Assembly (NCBI RefSeq): GCF_014650335.1
Contig: NZ_BMUT01000001.1
Location: 487,037-551,036 of the forward strand
Direction: 5' to 3'
DNA from: Streptomyces hiroshimensis
GTDB lineage: Bacteria > Actinomycetota > Actinomycetes > Streptomycetales > Streptomycetaceae
DNA length: 64,000 nt
This document shows, one piece after another, positions 43,380-52,786 of the stretch. Under the pieces are notes generated by a model. The model was given only the letters and a program-made list of their open reading frames with translations, was not told the DNA's origin and made no database searches. Each line of letters starts with the position of its first letter. Position 1 is the first letter of the stretch. Both the position numbers and the translations under genes were made by a program.

Positions 43380-44306
43380 ATGCCCACCGTTCTCGGCCAG
43401 AACCAGTACGGCAAAGCCGAAACCCGCGTCGTGCGGGTCACCCGCGACGGGCCCGTCCACCACATCAGGGACCTCAACGTCTCCATCGCCCTCTCCGGTG
43501 CCATGGACGACGTCCACCTCTCCGGCTCCAACGCCCGCGTCCTGCCGACGGACACCACCAAGAACACCGTGTTCGCCTTCGCCAAGGAACACGGCATAGC
43601 GTCGGCCGAGGAGTTCGCCGTACGGCTGGCGCGCCACTTCGTCACCGGCCAGGAGGCGATCGGCACCGCCCGGATCCGTATCGAGGAGTACGCCTGGGAC
43701 CGGATACCGGTGCCCGGCCCGGGCGGGCACTCCTTCGTCCGCCGCGGCCGGGAGACGCGCACCGCGCAGGTCACCTTCGACTCCGGCGGCGCGGCGGGCG
43801 AGCGCTGGCAGATCCTCTCCGGCCTCAAGGGCCTCGTGGTCATGAACACCACCGACTCCGAGTTCCACGGCTACGTCAAGGACCGCTACACCACCCTCCC
43901 CGAGACCCGCGACCGGATCCTCGCCACCGAGGTCAACGCCTGCTGGCGGCACGTCCGGGACGGCGAGGGCGGCGGGGGCGAGGAGGGCAAGGCCGGGTGG
44001 GACGAGCGTTACGAGCGGACGCGCGGCCACCTGCTGGCCGCCTTCGCCGAGACGTACTCCCTCTCCCTCCAGCAGACCCTCTACGCCATGGGCTCCCGGG
44101 TGATCGAACAGACGCCGGGCATCGACGAGATACGCCTCTCGCTCCCCAACAAGCACCACTTCCTGGCCGACCTCCGGCCGTTCGGGCTCGACAACGACAA
44201 CGAGGTGTACTTCGCGGCCGACCGCCCGTACGGCCTCATCGAGGCCACCGTCCTGCGCGACGGCGCGACGGCGGCCGTCCCGGTGGACCTGACGAACCTT
44301 CCGTGA
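43380..44306 (+). CDS. urate oxidase (uricase)
   Basis: A 308-aa cofactor-free uricase that oxidises urate to 5-hydroxyisourate. Family motifs include GQNQYGKAETRVVRV, LPTDTTKNTVFAFAKEHGI with the Thr-Lys of the active site, GLKGLVVMNTTDSEFHGY and LPNKHHFLADLRPFGLDNDNEVY. A short Gly/Glu-rich insertion (GEGGGGEEGKAG) lies before the second half. It sits between uraH and the amidohydrolase gene in one operon. Confidence 0.95.
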   Translation: MPTVLGQNQYGKAETRVVRVTRDGPVHHIRDLNVSIALSGAMDDVHLSGSNARVLPTDTTKNTVFAFAKEHGIASAEEFAVRLARHFVTGQEAIGTARIRIEEYAWDRIPVPGPGGHSFVRRGRETRTAQVTFDSGGAAGERWQILSGLKGLVVMNTTDSEFHGYVKDRYTTLPETRDRILATEVNACWRHVRDGEGGGGEEGKAGWDERYERTRGHLLAAFAETYSLSLQQTLYAMGSRVIEQTPGIDEIRLSLPNKHHFLADLRPFGLDNDNEVYFAADRPYGLIEATVLRDGATAAVPVDLTNLP

Positions 44307-44326
44307 ACCGACAGCGAGGAATCACC

Positions 44327-45754
44327 GTGGCCGCACCCCCCGCATCCCCCGCAGGCACCGCCACCGCCGCCACCGCCGCCGACGGTGCCGAGCGCATCGT
44401 CATCGAGAACTGCGCGATCGCCACCGTCGACCCCGACGACACCGAACACGCCTCGGGCCACGTCGTCGTCGCCGGCAACCGCATCGAATCCGTGGGCCCC
44501 GGGCCCGCGCCCGAGGGCCTGGCCGGCGTCGTCCGCCGCGTCGACGGCACCGGCCATCTGGCCACCCCCGGCCTGGTCAACACCCACCATCACTTCTACC
44601 AGTGGCTCACCCGCGGCCTCGCCCAGGACTGCAACCTCTTCGACTGGCTCGTCGCCCTCTACCCCACCTGGGCCCGCATCGACGAGCCCATGGTGTACGC
44701 GGCCGCGCGCGGCTCCCTCGCCATGATGGTCCGCGGCGGCGTCACGACCGCGGCGGATCACCACTACGTCTTTCCCCGGGGCGCGGGCGACCTCCTCGGC
44801 GCCGAGATCCGCGCCGCGCGCGAGATGGGCGTCCGCTTCCACCCCACGCGCGGCTCGATGGACCTCGGGAAGTCCGACGGCGGGCTGCCGCCGGACTTCG
44901 CCGTCGAGACCACCGAGGCCGCGCTCGCCGCCACCGAGGAGGCCGTCGACACCCACCACGACCCGGCCTTCGACTCCATGCTGCGCATCGGCGTCGCGCC
45001 CTGCTCCCCCTTCTCCGTCACCACCGAGCTGCTGCGCGAGGCCGCCGTGCTGGCCCGCCGCAAGGGCGTGCGGCTGCACACGCACGGCTCCGAGACCGTC
45101 GAGGAGGAGCAGTACTGCAAGGAGAAGTTCGGCATGGGCCCGACGGACTACTTCGAGTCCACGGGCTGGCTCGGCGACGACGTGTGGATGGCCCACTGCA
45201 TCCACATGGACGACTCCGACATCGCGGCCTTCGCCCGCACCGGTACGGGTGTCGCGCACTGCCCCTCCTCCAACGCCCGGATCGCGGCCGGCACCGCGCG
45301 CGTGCCCGACCTCCTGCGGGCCGGGGTCCCCGTCGGCCTCGGCGTCGACGGCACCGCCTCCAACGAGTCCGGCGAGCTGCACACCGAGCTGCGCAACGCC
45401 CTGCTCGTCCACCGGCTCGCCGGCGGGGAGCAGGCGCTGAAGGTCCGTCAGGCCCTGCGGCTCGGCACGTACGGCGGTGCGCAGGTCCTCGGCCGGACGG
45501 ACGGCATCGGCTCGCTGGAACCCGGCAAGCTGGCCGACCTGGTGCTGTGGAAGCTCGACGGGCTCGGCCATTCGAGCATCGCCGACCCGGTCGCCGCGCT
45601 CGTCCTCGGCGCCCCCGCGCCCGTCACCCTCTCCCTGATCAACGGCCGGCCCGTGGTCGAGAACGGCCGGCTCGTCACCGCCGACGAGGACGACGTGGCC
45701 CGCGGGGCGCGCGACGAGGCGCGCCGCCTGGCCCGTATCGCCGCCGCCACCTGA
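44327..45754 (+). CDS. 8-oxoguanine/guanine deaminase-type amidohydrolase
   Basis: A 475-aa metal-dependent amidohydrolase of the AtzB/TrzN/8-oxoguanine deaminase group. NTHHHFYQ gives the H-x-H metal ligands, LHTHGSETVEEE and MAHCIHMDD supply further His, and GVDGTASNESGEL the Asp. In a uricase operon it probably makes uric acid from 8-oxoguanine. GTG 44327 has GAGGA six bases upstream; a GTG at 44303 overlapping the uricase stop is also possible. Confidence 0.85.
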   Translation: MAAPPASPAGTATAATAADGAERIVIENCAIATVDPDDTEHASGHVVVAGNRIESVGPGPAPEGLAGVVRRVDGTGHLATPGLVNTHHHFYQWLTRGLAQDCNLFDWLVALYPTWARIDEPMVYAAARGSLAMMVRGGVTTAADHHYVFPRGAGDLLGAEIRAAREMGVRFHPTRGSMDLGKSDGGLPPDFAVETTEAALAATEEAVDTHHDPAFDSMLRIGVAPCSPFSVTTELLREAAVLARRKGVRLHTHGSETVEEEQYCKEKFGMGPTDYFESTGWLGDDVWMAHCIHMDDSDIAAFARTGTGVAHCPSSNARIAAGTARVPDLLRAGVPVGLGVDGTASNESGELHTELRNALLVHRLAGGEQALKVRQALRLGTYGGAQVLGRTDGIGSLEPGKLADLVLWKLDGLGHSSIADPVAALVLGAPAPVTLSLINGRPVVENGRLVTADEDDVARGARDEARRLARIAAAT

Positions 45755-45840
45755 ACCCCCGGCCGAGGGGGACGGCCCTCGGCCGGGCCCTTCGCCGCGG
45801 GCGGCGGATCAGCGGGCTCGGGCGGGCCCGCGTCCTTTCT

Positions 45841-45873
45841 TCCGCCGCGACGGCGATCGGCCGTCGCGGCGGA
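45841..45873. terminator. hairpin terminator of the urate operon
   Basis: A 14-bp perfect stem with a five-base loop (TCCGCCGCGACGGC and its complement). It lies 87 bp after the amidohydrolase stop. Its core belongs to the repeat family also seen at 39.5 and 51.9-52.6 kb. Confidence 0.75.
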
Positions 45874-45905
45874 TTCAAGGTCGGTCAATGCTAAGGAGGC
45901 ACGTC

Positions 45906-47306
45906 GTGGCCCTGGACGAAGCCGAGGGCACCCGCACCGAGGGTGCCGTTCACCCGGTCGACGAGGTGCTCCGGCCGGGGCGGCTGCTTGCCGGAGGGCT
46001 GCAGCACGTCGCCGCGAGCTATGCAGGCGTCGTCGCCCCGCCCCTGGTGCTCGGCGCGTACCTCGGGCTCCCCCCGCTCCAGACCACCTTCCTCGTCGGC
46101 GCCGCCCTCTTCACGGCGGGCATCGCGACCCTGCTGCAGACCATCGGGTTCTGGAAGGTCGGGGCGCGGATGCCCTTCGTCAACGGGGTCTCGTTCGCGG
46201 GCGTCGCGCCGATGATCGCCGTGGCGGACACCCAGGCCGACAAGAGGGACGCCCTCCCGGTCATCTTCGGCGCCGTGATGGTGGCCGGAGCCCTGGGCTT
46301 CGTCCTGGCCCCCTGGTTCTGCAAGCTCGTCCGCTTCTTCCCGCCGCTGGTGAGCGGCACCGTCATCACCCTCATAGGCCTGACCCTGCTGCCGGTGGCC
46401 TTCGGCTGGATCCAGGGCGGCGACCCGGGCCGGCCGGCCTCGGTGACCGGGCTCGGCCTGGCCGCGGCCACCCTCGTGATCGTCCTCGTGCTGCGCCGCG
46501 TGCTGAGGGGATTCCTGCGGCAGATCGCGATCCTGCTGGGACTGGCGGCGGGCACCCTGATCGCCGTACCGGCGGGGGCCGTCGACTTCGGGCCGGCCGC
46601 ACACGCCCGCCTCGTCGGCTTCCCGTCCCCCTTCCACTTCGGGCCCCCGCAGTTCACGCTCTCCGCGATCGTCTCGATGTGCGTGCTCATGCTGGTCTGC
46701 ATGACGGAGAGCACCGCCGACATGCTCGCGCTCGGCCAGGTCGTCGGCCGCCCGGCGGACGAGCGGACCATCGCGCGCGGCCTGCGCGCGGACACCCTCG
46801 GCACCGCCGTCAGCCCGGTCTTCAACGGCTTCGCCAACAGCGCGTTCGCGCAGAACATCGGCCTGGTGGCGATCACCCGCGTGCGCAGCCGCTTCGTCGT
46901 CGCCGCGTGCGGGGCGATGTTCGTCCTGCTCGGCCTGAGCCCCGCCTTCGCCTCGCTGATCGCGGTCGTGCCGCGGCCGGTGCTCGGCGGGGCGGGCATC
47001 GTGCTGTTCGGCACGGTCGCCGCCAGCGGCATCCAGGTCCTGCTCGGCGCCGGCCTCGACAAGGGCGACAACCTGCTGGTGGCGGCCGCCTCGCTGGGCA
47101 TCGGCACGATACCGGTGGTCTCGCGGACGTTCTACGACGGCGCAGGCGTCCCCGAGACGCTGCGGACGCTCCTGGACTCGGGGGTCAGCGCGGGCTGCCT
47201 GACCGCCGTCGTGCTCAACCTCGCGTTCAACCACCTGGGCAGGCGGCGACGTGACGAGGCGTCGCCGGGAACGTCACCGGATCCGTCGCCCGTGCGTGGC
47301 GACTAG
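45906..47306 (+). CDS. nucleobase:cation symporter-2 (urate/xanthine permease)
   Basis: A 466-aa NCS2 permease with about 12-14 hydrophobic segments, the QHVAASYAG start, VGARMPFVNGVSFAGVAPM and the substrate-region motif MTESTADMLALG, then SPVFNGFANSAFAQN. It imports urate or xanthine with protons. The start is GTG 45906 with AAGGAGG six bases upstream. The placement after the urate operon makes a purine substrate very likely. Confidence 0.9.
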   Translation: MALDEAEGTRTEGAVHPVDEVLRPGRLLAGGLQHVAASYAGVVAPPLVLGAYLGLPPLQTTFLVGAALFTAGIATLLQTIGFWKVGARMPFVNGVSFAGVAPMIAVADTQADKRDALPVIFGAVMVAGALGFVLAPWFCKLVRFFPPLVSGTVITLIGLTLLPVAFGWIQGGDPGRPASVTGLGLAAATLVIVLVLRRVLRGFLRQIAILLGLAAGTLIAVPAGAVDFGPAAHARLVGFPSPFHFGPPQFTLSAIVSMCVLMLVCMTESTADMLALGQVVGRPADERTIARGLRADTLGTAVSPVFNGFANSAFAQNIGLVAITRVRSRFVVAACGAMFVLLGLSPAFASLIAVVPRPVLGGAGIVLFGTVAASGIQVLLGAGLDKGDNLLVAAASLGIGTIPVVSRTFYDGAGVPETLRTLLDSGVSAGCLTAVVLNLAFNHLGRRRRDEASPGTSPDPSPVRGD

Positions 47307-47341
47307 GGGCTCGCTCCGCACTTCGCGACAATAAGGTCAAA

Positions 47342-48928
47342 GTGACCACCCTCAGTGCGGAGAGGGGTTCCGTCGTGGACGCGGAAGCCGAGGACGCAGC
47401 ACCCGGCGGGCCCGAGGTACCCGGCGGGCCCGAAGCGCCGGGCAGGCCGCGCCGCCGCTTCGTCTTCCCCAGCGCCCTGACCGTCCTCGCGGCCGTGACG
47501 ATCGCCGTCTGGATCCTGACCTTCGTCATCCCCGCCGGCACCTACAAGCGCAACGCCGACGGCCGCCCCCTGCAGGGCACCTACCACCGCGAAGCGGCAC
47601 CCGGCGGCTTCGTCCACCGGCTCGGCGACCTCTTCCTCGCCCCCGTCAACGGCCTCTACGGCATCCGCGACACCGCCACCGGCGAGGTGGCCCCCGACGC
47701 GGTCGGCGCGCTCTACGGCAGCGCCGGCGTCTTCCTCTTCGTCCTCGCGATCGGCGCGTTCATCACCGTCGTCTTCGCCACCGGCGCCCTCGACCGCGGC
47801 ATCGAACGCCTCGCCCACCGGCTGCGCACCCGCGGCGCCCTGCTGATCGCCGGCGTCATGACCGTCTTCTCGCTGCTCGGCACCGTCGAGGGCTTCGCCG
47901 AGGAGACCCTCGGCTTCTACGGGCTGATCGTGCCCCTCATGCTCGCGCTCGGCTACGACCGGATGGTCGCCACCGGCACGATCATCCTCGGCGCGGGCGT
48001 CGGCGTCCTCGCCTCGACCGTCAACCCCTTCGCCACGGGCGTGGCCTCCTCGGCCGCCGACATCTCGCTGGGCGACGGCATCGCCCTGCGCTTCGCCATG
48101 TGGATCGTCCTCACGGCCGTCACCATCGGCTACGTCCTGCGCTACGCGCACCGGGTGCGCACCGCCCCGGACCGCTCCCTGACGGGTTTCCTGCCGGGGG
48201 ACCGCGAGATGGCGGAGGAGGCCGCCGCCGAGCCACCGGAGCTGACGAGGCTTCAGAAGCTCGTGCTCGTGGCGGTGACCCTGGTCTTCGCCTTCATGAT
48301 CTTCTCGGTGATCCCCTGGGCGAGCGCCCTCACCGGCAAGGCCGACGCCACCCCGTACGGCTGGGAGCTGGGCTGGTCCTTCGCCCAGCTGGCGGCGCTG
48401 TTCATCGTCGCCGCCGTGCTGATCGGGCTGCTGGCCCGGCTGGGCGAGCAGCGGCTGAGCGCCACGATCGTGCAGGGCGCGGCCGACTTCATCGCCCCCG
48501 CCCTGGTCATCGTCCTCGCCCGCGGCGTCACCGTGGTGATGACGAACGCGAAGATCATCGACACGGTGCTGCACGCCGTCGAGAGCACCGTATCCGGCAC
48601 GCCCGCCGTGGTCTTCGCGGTCCTCGTCTACGTCATCAACCTCCCGCTGGCCTTCCTCATCCCCTCGACCTCCGGCCACGCCACCCTCGCCATGCCCGTC
48701 CTCGCCCCGCTCGCCGACTTCGCGGGCGTCCCGCGCTCCGTGGTGGTCACGGCCTGGCAGTCGGCGAGCGGCGTGATGAACCTGTGGGTGCCGACGACCG
48801 CCGTCGTCATGGGCGGGGTGGCGCTGGCGAAGATCGGCTACGACAAGTACTTGCGCTTCGTCTGGCCGCTGCTGGTGCTCCTGTCGGTGCTGATCTGCGG
48901 ATTCGTGGCGCTGGGCGCCGTGATGTGA
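47342..48928 (+). CDS. YfcC-family membrane transporter
   Basis: A 528-aa protein with at least 12 hydrophobic segments and the family signatures GTVEGFAEETLGFY, STVNPFATGVASSAA and LIPSTSGHATLAMPVLAPL. YfcC-like proteins (C4-dicarboxylate/arginine-ornithine antiporter relatives) move anionic or amino compounds; in this operon allantoate, ureidoglycolate or glyoxylate-related acids are possible, but no substrate can be read. GTG 47342 is preceded by AAGG. It lies 35 bp after the permease. Confidence 0.8.
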   Translation: MTTLSAERGSVVDAEAEDAAPGGPEVPGGPEAPGRPRRRFVFPSALTVLAAVTIAVWILTFVIPAGTYKRNADGRPLQGTYHREAAPGGFVHRLGDLFLAPVNGLYGIRDTATGEVAPDAVGALYGSAGVFLFVLAIGAFITVVFATGALDRGIERLAHRLRTRGALLIAGVMTVFSLLGTVEGFAEETLGFYGLIVPLMLALGYDRMVATGTIILGAGVGVLASTVNPFATGVASSAADISLGDGIALRFAMWIVLTAVTIGYVLRYAHRVRTAPDRSLTGFLPGDREMAEEAAAEPPELTRLQKLVLVAVTLVFAFMIFSVIPWASALTGKADATPYGWELGWSFAQLAALFIVAAVLIGLLARLGEQRLSATIVQGAADFIAPALVIVLARGVTVVMTNAKIIDTVLHAVESTVSGTPAVVFAVLVYVINLPLAFLIPSTSGHATLAMPVLAPLADFAGVPRSVVVTAWQSASGVMNLWVPTTAVVMGGVALAKIGYDKYLRFVWPLLVLLSVLICGFVALGAVM

Positions 48929-48933
48929 GGCTT

Positions 48934-48963
48934 CATACGAGGCTTCGTGCGAGGCCTCGTATG
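48934..48963. terminator. bidirectional terminator
   Basis: CATACGAGGC (48934-48943) pairs with GCCTCGTATG (48954-48963) between the convergent transporter and aceB genes. Related GAGGCTTC/GAGGCCTC units extend it on both sides. Confidence 0.7.
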
Positions 48964-48968
48964 AGGCC

Positions 48969-50585
48969 TCAGTCCAGCAGCTCGTACGCGGGCAGGGTGA
49001 GGAACTCCGCGTAGTCCTCGTCCAGGGCGACCTTCAGCAGCAGATCGTGGGCCTGCTGCCACCGGCCGGCCGCGAACGCCTCCTCGCCCTCCCCCTCGCG
49101 GATCGCGGCGAGCTCCTCGGCGGCGACGGCGCGGACGAGCTCCGCGGTGACCTTCTCGCCGTTGTCGAGGACGACGCCGCCGGCGGTCCACTGCCAGATC
49201 TGCGAGCGGGAGATCTCGGCGGTGGCCGCGTCCTCCATCAGGTTGAAGATGGCGACGGCGCCCACGCCGCGCAGCCACGCCTCGATGTAGCGCGTGCCGA
49301 CGGCCGCGGCGTTGCGCAGGCCCGCGAAGGTCGGGCGGGCCTCGAGCGAGTCCACGGCGATGAGCTGATCGGCCGTCACGCGTACGTCCTCGCGCAGCCG
49401 GTCCTTCTGGTGCGGGCGGTCGCCGAGGACCGCGTCGAAGGAGGCGCGGGCGACGGGCACGAGGTCGGGGTGGGCGACCCACGAGCCGTCGAAGCCGTCC
49501 CGCGCCTCGCGGTCCTTGTCGGCCCGGACCTTCCCGAACGCGGCCTCGTTGACCGCCGGGTCCTTGCGCGAGGGGATGAACGCGGCCATCCCGCCGATCG
49601 CGTGCGCGCCGCGCCGGTGGCACGTGCGCACCAGGAGGTCGGTGTAGGCGCGCATGAAGGGGGCCGTCATCGTCACGGCGTTGCGGTCGGGCAGCACGAA
49701 CCGGGCGCCGCCGTCGCGGAAGTTCTTGATGAGGGAGAAGAGGTAGTCCCAGCGGCCGGCGTTGAGGCCCGAGGCGTGGTCGCGCAGTTCGTAGAGGATC
49801 TCCTCCATCTCGTACGCGGCGGTGATCGTCTCGATCAGCACGGTGGCGCGGACGGTCCCCCGCGGCAGGCCCGCGTACTCCTGGGCGAAGACGAAGACGT
49901 CGTTCCAGAGGCGGGCTTCCAGGTGCGACTCGGTCTTGGGGAGGTAGAAGTACGGGCCCTTGCCGAGGCCGATCAGGCGGTGGGCGTTGTGGAAGAAGTA
50001 CAGGCCGAAGTCGACCAGGGCGCCGGGGACCGGGCGGCCGCCGACGGTGACGTGACGCTCGTCCAGATGCCAGCCGCGGGGGCGTACGACGACGGTCGCG
50101 AGCTCATCGGCGGGCCGCAGTGCGTACGCCTTGCCCCGGGCGTCGGTGAAGTCGATGCGCCGCTCGAAGGCGTCGATCAAGTTGAGCTGACCCAGGACGA
50201 CGTTCTCCCACGTGGGCGCGGAGGCGTCCTCGAAGTCCGCGAGCCACACGCGGGCGCCGGAGTTGAGGGCGTTGACCGTCATCTTGCGGTCCGTCGGGCC
50301 GGTGATCTCCACCCGGCGGTCCTCCAGGGCGGGCGGGGCGGGGGCGACGCGCCAGGACGGATCCTCACGGACCGCGCGGGTGCCGGGGAGGAAGTCGAGC
50401 GTGCCGGTGCGGGCGATCTCGGCGCGGCGCGCGGCCCGGAGAGCGAGGAGCTCGTCGCGGCGGGGGGTGAAGCGGCGGTGCAGCTCGGCGACGAAGGTGA
50501 GCGCAGGCTCGGTGAGGACCTCCTCCTGCCGCTCCAGGGGCCGGGCGGTGACGGTGGCCGGCGAGGACGGAGCCGGTGCGGACAT
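48969..50585 (-). CDS. aceB: malate synthase A
   Basis: A 538-aa malate synthase: KMTVNALNSGARVWLADFEDA, VVVRPRGWHLDERHV, KTESHLEARLWNDVF, TVLIETITAAYEMEEILYELRDH and the catalytic Asp region NLMEDAATAEISRSQIWQW. It condenses glyoxylate with acetyl-CoA to malate. Its neighbourhood with allR and the allantoin genes matches the S. coelicolor aceB1 locus, where it disposes of allantoin-derived glyoxylate. A TTCC-N7-GGAA site lies 68 bp upstream of the start. Confidence 0.95.
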   Translation of the reverse strand: MSAPAPSSPATVTARPLERQEEVLTEPALTFVAELHRRFTPRRDELLALRAARRAEIARTGTLDFLPGTRAVREDPSWRVAPAPPALEDRRVEITGPTDRKMTVNALNSGARVWLADFEDASAPTWENVVLGQLNLIDAFERRIDFTDARGKAYALRPADELATVVVRPRGWHLDERHVTVGGRPVPGALVDFGLYFFHNAHRLIGLGKGPYFYLPKTESHLEARLWNDVFVFAQEYAGLPRGTVRATVLIETITAAYEMEEILYELRDHASGLNAGRWDYLFSLIKNFRDGGARFVLPDRNAVTMTAPFMRAYTDLLVRTCHRRGAHAIGGMAAFIPSRKDPAVNEAAFGKVRADKDREARDGFDGSWVAHPDLVPVARASFDAVLGDRPHQKDRLREDVRVTADQLIAVDSLEARPTFAGLRNAAAVGTRYIEAWLRGVGAVAIFNLMEDAATAEISRSQIWQWTAGGVVLDNGEKVTAELVRAVAAEELAAIREGEGEEAFAAGRWQQAHDLLLKVALDEDYAEFLTLPAYELLD

Positions 50586-50652
50586 GAGTGGTCACTCCCT
50601 CGGCGAGGACGGCACGGGGTGCCGCGTGGACGGTGTGATTCCGGAGGCTAGT

Positions 50653-50667
50653 TTCCTCATGGTGGAA
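50653..50667. promoter_or_regulatory. TTCC-N7-GGAA site before aceB
   Basis: A 15-bp inverted repeat lies in the 84-bp gap between aceB and the upstream gene, with a GTTCAAT half-site beside it. It has the same spacing as the site before hyi. Confidence 0.45.
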
Positions 50668-50669
50668 GT

Positions 50670-51332
50670 TCAATGGGGCGGTGGCATCGGATGCCGGGCG
50701 CGGCCGGGGAGTCCGCGGGACCCGGGGAGCCCGGCCTCCAGCAGCGCCAGATCATCCGGGGTGTCGATGTCCTCCGGCCCCGCGACGTCCGAGCACTCCA
50801 CGAGCCTCACCGCCGCGGCGTGCTCGCGCAGGTACGCGCGGGCGCCGCGGTCGCCGGTGGCCGCACGTGCCACGCCCTGCCAGTGCGGGCGGGCGAACAG
50901 CACGGGGTGACCGCGTTCGCCGTCGTACGAGGCCGCGGCGAGCTGTGCGCCGTCGCGGTACGCGGTGAGCACGCGGGACACGGCCGCGGGGCCGACGCGC
51001 GGCTGATCGACGAGGGTGACGAGCACGGCCCCGGCGTCCGTGGCGGCGACCGCCGCGAGACCCGCCCGCAGCGAGGAGCCCATGCCGTCCGGCCAGCCGG
51101 GGTTGTCCACCAAGGTGCAGTGGGTGAGGCCGGCGTGTACGCGCACCTCCGCGGCCGCCGCGCCCAGCACCACGTACACCGGTGCGCAGCCGCCGTCGTG
51201 CAGGGTTTGTGCCGCGTGCTCCACGAGGGGGCGGCCGCGCAGGCCGAGCAGGGCCTTGGGGCGGCCGCCCAGGCGGCGTCCGCCGCCCGCGGCGAGCAGC
51301 AGCCCGGCGACCGGGGGTGGGGTGGGTGTCAT
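50670..51332 (-). CDS. MocA-like molybdenum cofactor cytidylyltransferase
   Basis: A 220-aa nucleotidyltransferase with the MobA/MocA opening LLLAAGGGRRLGGRPKAL, a LVDNPGWPDGMGSSLRAGL substrate loop and LVTLVDQPRVG. It would attach CMP to molybdopterin for xanthine-dehydrogenase-type enzymes. No such dehydrogenase is in the window, but purine catabolism needs one to make urate. The ATG at 51332 is chosen as the family start. Confidence 0.85.
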   Translation of the reverse strand: MTPTPPPVAGLLLAAGGGRRLGGRPKALLGLRGRPLVEHAAQTLHDGGCAPVYVVLGAAAAEVRVHAGLTHCTLVDNPGWPDGMGSSLRAGLAAVAATDAGAVLVTLVDQPRVGPAAVSRVLTAYRDGAQLAAASYDGERGHPVLFARPHWQGVARAATGDRGARAYLREHAAAVRLVECSDVAGPEDIDTPDDLALLEAGLPGSRGLPGRARHPMPPPH

Positions 51333-51485
51333 GGCCCCTGCATATCGCATCGCTGACGGCGATGCGACGGGCGACCGCCCATCACCCGTGCGTGCGACCT
51401 CCGGACTCCATTTCGCTGTGCGTATGGCGCGGTGTACGGAAAGTGGCGTTAACTGATCCGCGCGAGCGCGTGGGAGGGGGCTGTC

Positions 51486-51794
51486 GTGGCGGAAGGCGCC
51501 GTAGTGGCCGGGGATCCGAGGGTGAGCGAGCTGCGGGACGCGGTCTCCCGGCTCCGCCGTGCGCTCGCGGGCCACCCCGCGCCGTTACCCGACCGCGATG
51601 TCGCGGAGGACGAACTGGCGGCGCTCGACGCGATGGCCCGCGCCGGGGACCCCGAAATCTCGCGCCTGCGACGCTCGCTGCTGCTGGTCGCGGGGGCGGT
51701 GGGCTCGGTGAGCGCGCTCTCGCCGGCACTGACGGAAGTCCGCCACGCGGTGGACGCCTTCGCACCACCCCCCGCTCCACGCGAGGGCACGTAG
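51486..51794 (+). CDS. DUF5955 protein
   Basis: A 102-aa helical protein with DPRVSELRDAVSRLRRALA, VAEDELAALDAM and RRSLLLVAGAVGSVSAL, the DUF5955 core. GTG 51486 has GGGAGG upstream. The function is unknown; it is common in Streptomyces. Confidence 0.75.
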   Translation: MAEGAVVAGDPRVSELRDAVSRLRRALAGHPAPLPDRDVAEDELAALDAMARAGDPEISRLRRSLLLVAGAVGSVSALSPALTEVRHAVDAFAPPPAPREGT

Positions 51795-52786
51795 CACCAA
51801 GCGGCACGCCCGGCCAATCCGGCCGTTTCGGCGGCGCCGTGCCACGGTCGGCGTGGCACCGCCGGGCTCGTGCGTGGCGGTTGCTCGCCGCTGCGGCGGG
51901 GGTGGATGGCCGGTGCGGTGCTTTGGCTGCAGCCTGCCGCTTCAGATGCCGAGGTGCGGCAAGTCTCCTCCGCCGCGACGGCGATCGGCCACCGTCGGCC
52001 GTTTCGGCGGTGCCGTGCCGCCGTTGGCCTGGCACCCGCCGGGCTCGCGTGTGGTGGTTGCTCGCCGTGGCGGCGGGATGGGGTGGCTGGTGCGGTGCTT
52101 GGCTGCAGCCTGGTGTTTGAGGTGCCGAGACGCGGCAAGTCTTTCCCGCCGCGACGGCGATCGGCCACCGCCGGCCGTTTCGGCGGTGCCGTGCAGCCGT
52201 TGGCCTGGCACCCGCCGGACTCGTGCGTGGTGGTTGCTCGCCGCTGCGGCGGGGGTGGATGGCCGGTGCGGTGCTTTGGCTGCAGCCTGCCGCTTCAGAT
52301 GCCGAGGTGCGGCAAGTCTCCTCCGCCGCGACGGTGATCGGCCACCGTCGGCCGTTTCGGCGGTGCCGTGCTGCCGTCGGTGTGGCACCGCCGGGCTCGT
52401 GTGTGGTGGTTGCTCGCCGTGGCGGCGGGATGGGGTGGCCGGTGCGAGCCGCTCGGCCGTGGTCGGCCGTTTCAGGTGCCGGGCGCGGCACCGCTGCGCT
52501 GTGCCATGGCGGTTGCGAGGTGTGGCGGCGGGGTGGGGTGGCCGGTGTGGTGCTTGGCGCTGCAGCCTGGTGTTTGGGGTGCCGAGGTGCGGCAAGTCTT
52601 TTCCGCCGCGACGGCGATCGGCTACAGGCGGCCGTTTCGGCGGTGCCGTGCTGCAGCAGCCCGTCGTCGGTAGCCCGTCGGTTCAGGTGCCGGCGCGCAG
52701 CGCCCCCGCCGCGGTGGCGCTCAGCCACCGTCAACCGGGCCGGCCCAGCCGCACCGCACCGCACCGGCGCCCGCCGGGCACGCGTA
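51795..52786. repeat. tandem array of ~176-bp units
   Basis: The anchor GGCCGTTTCGGCGG recurs at 51821, 51997, 52173, 52350 and 52630, with a diverged GGCCGTTTCAGG at 52466. The first four are spaced 176, 176 and 177 bp. Units alternate between two types: GATGGCCGGTGCGGTGCTTT in units 1 and 3, and GATGGGGTGGC in units 2 and 4, giving a ~353-bp higher-order period with near-identical copies. Each unit holds a CCGCCGCGACGGCGATCGGC core. Long frames across it on both strands are repeat artefacts. Confidence 0.85.
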
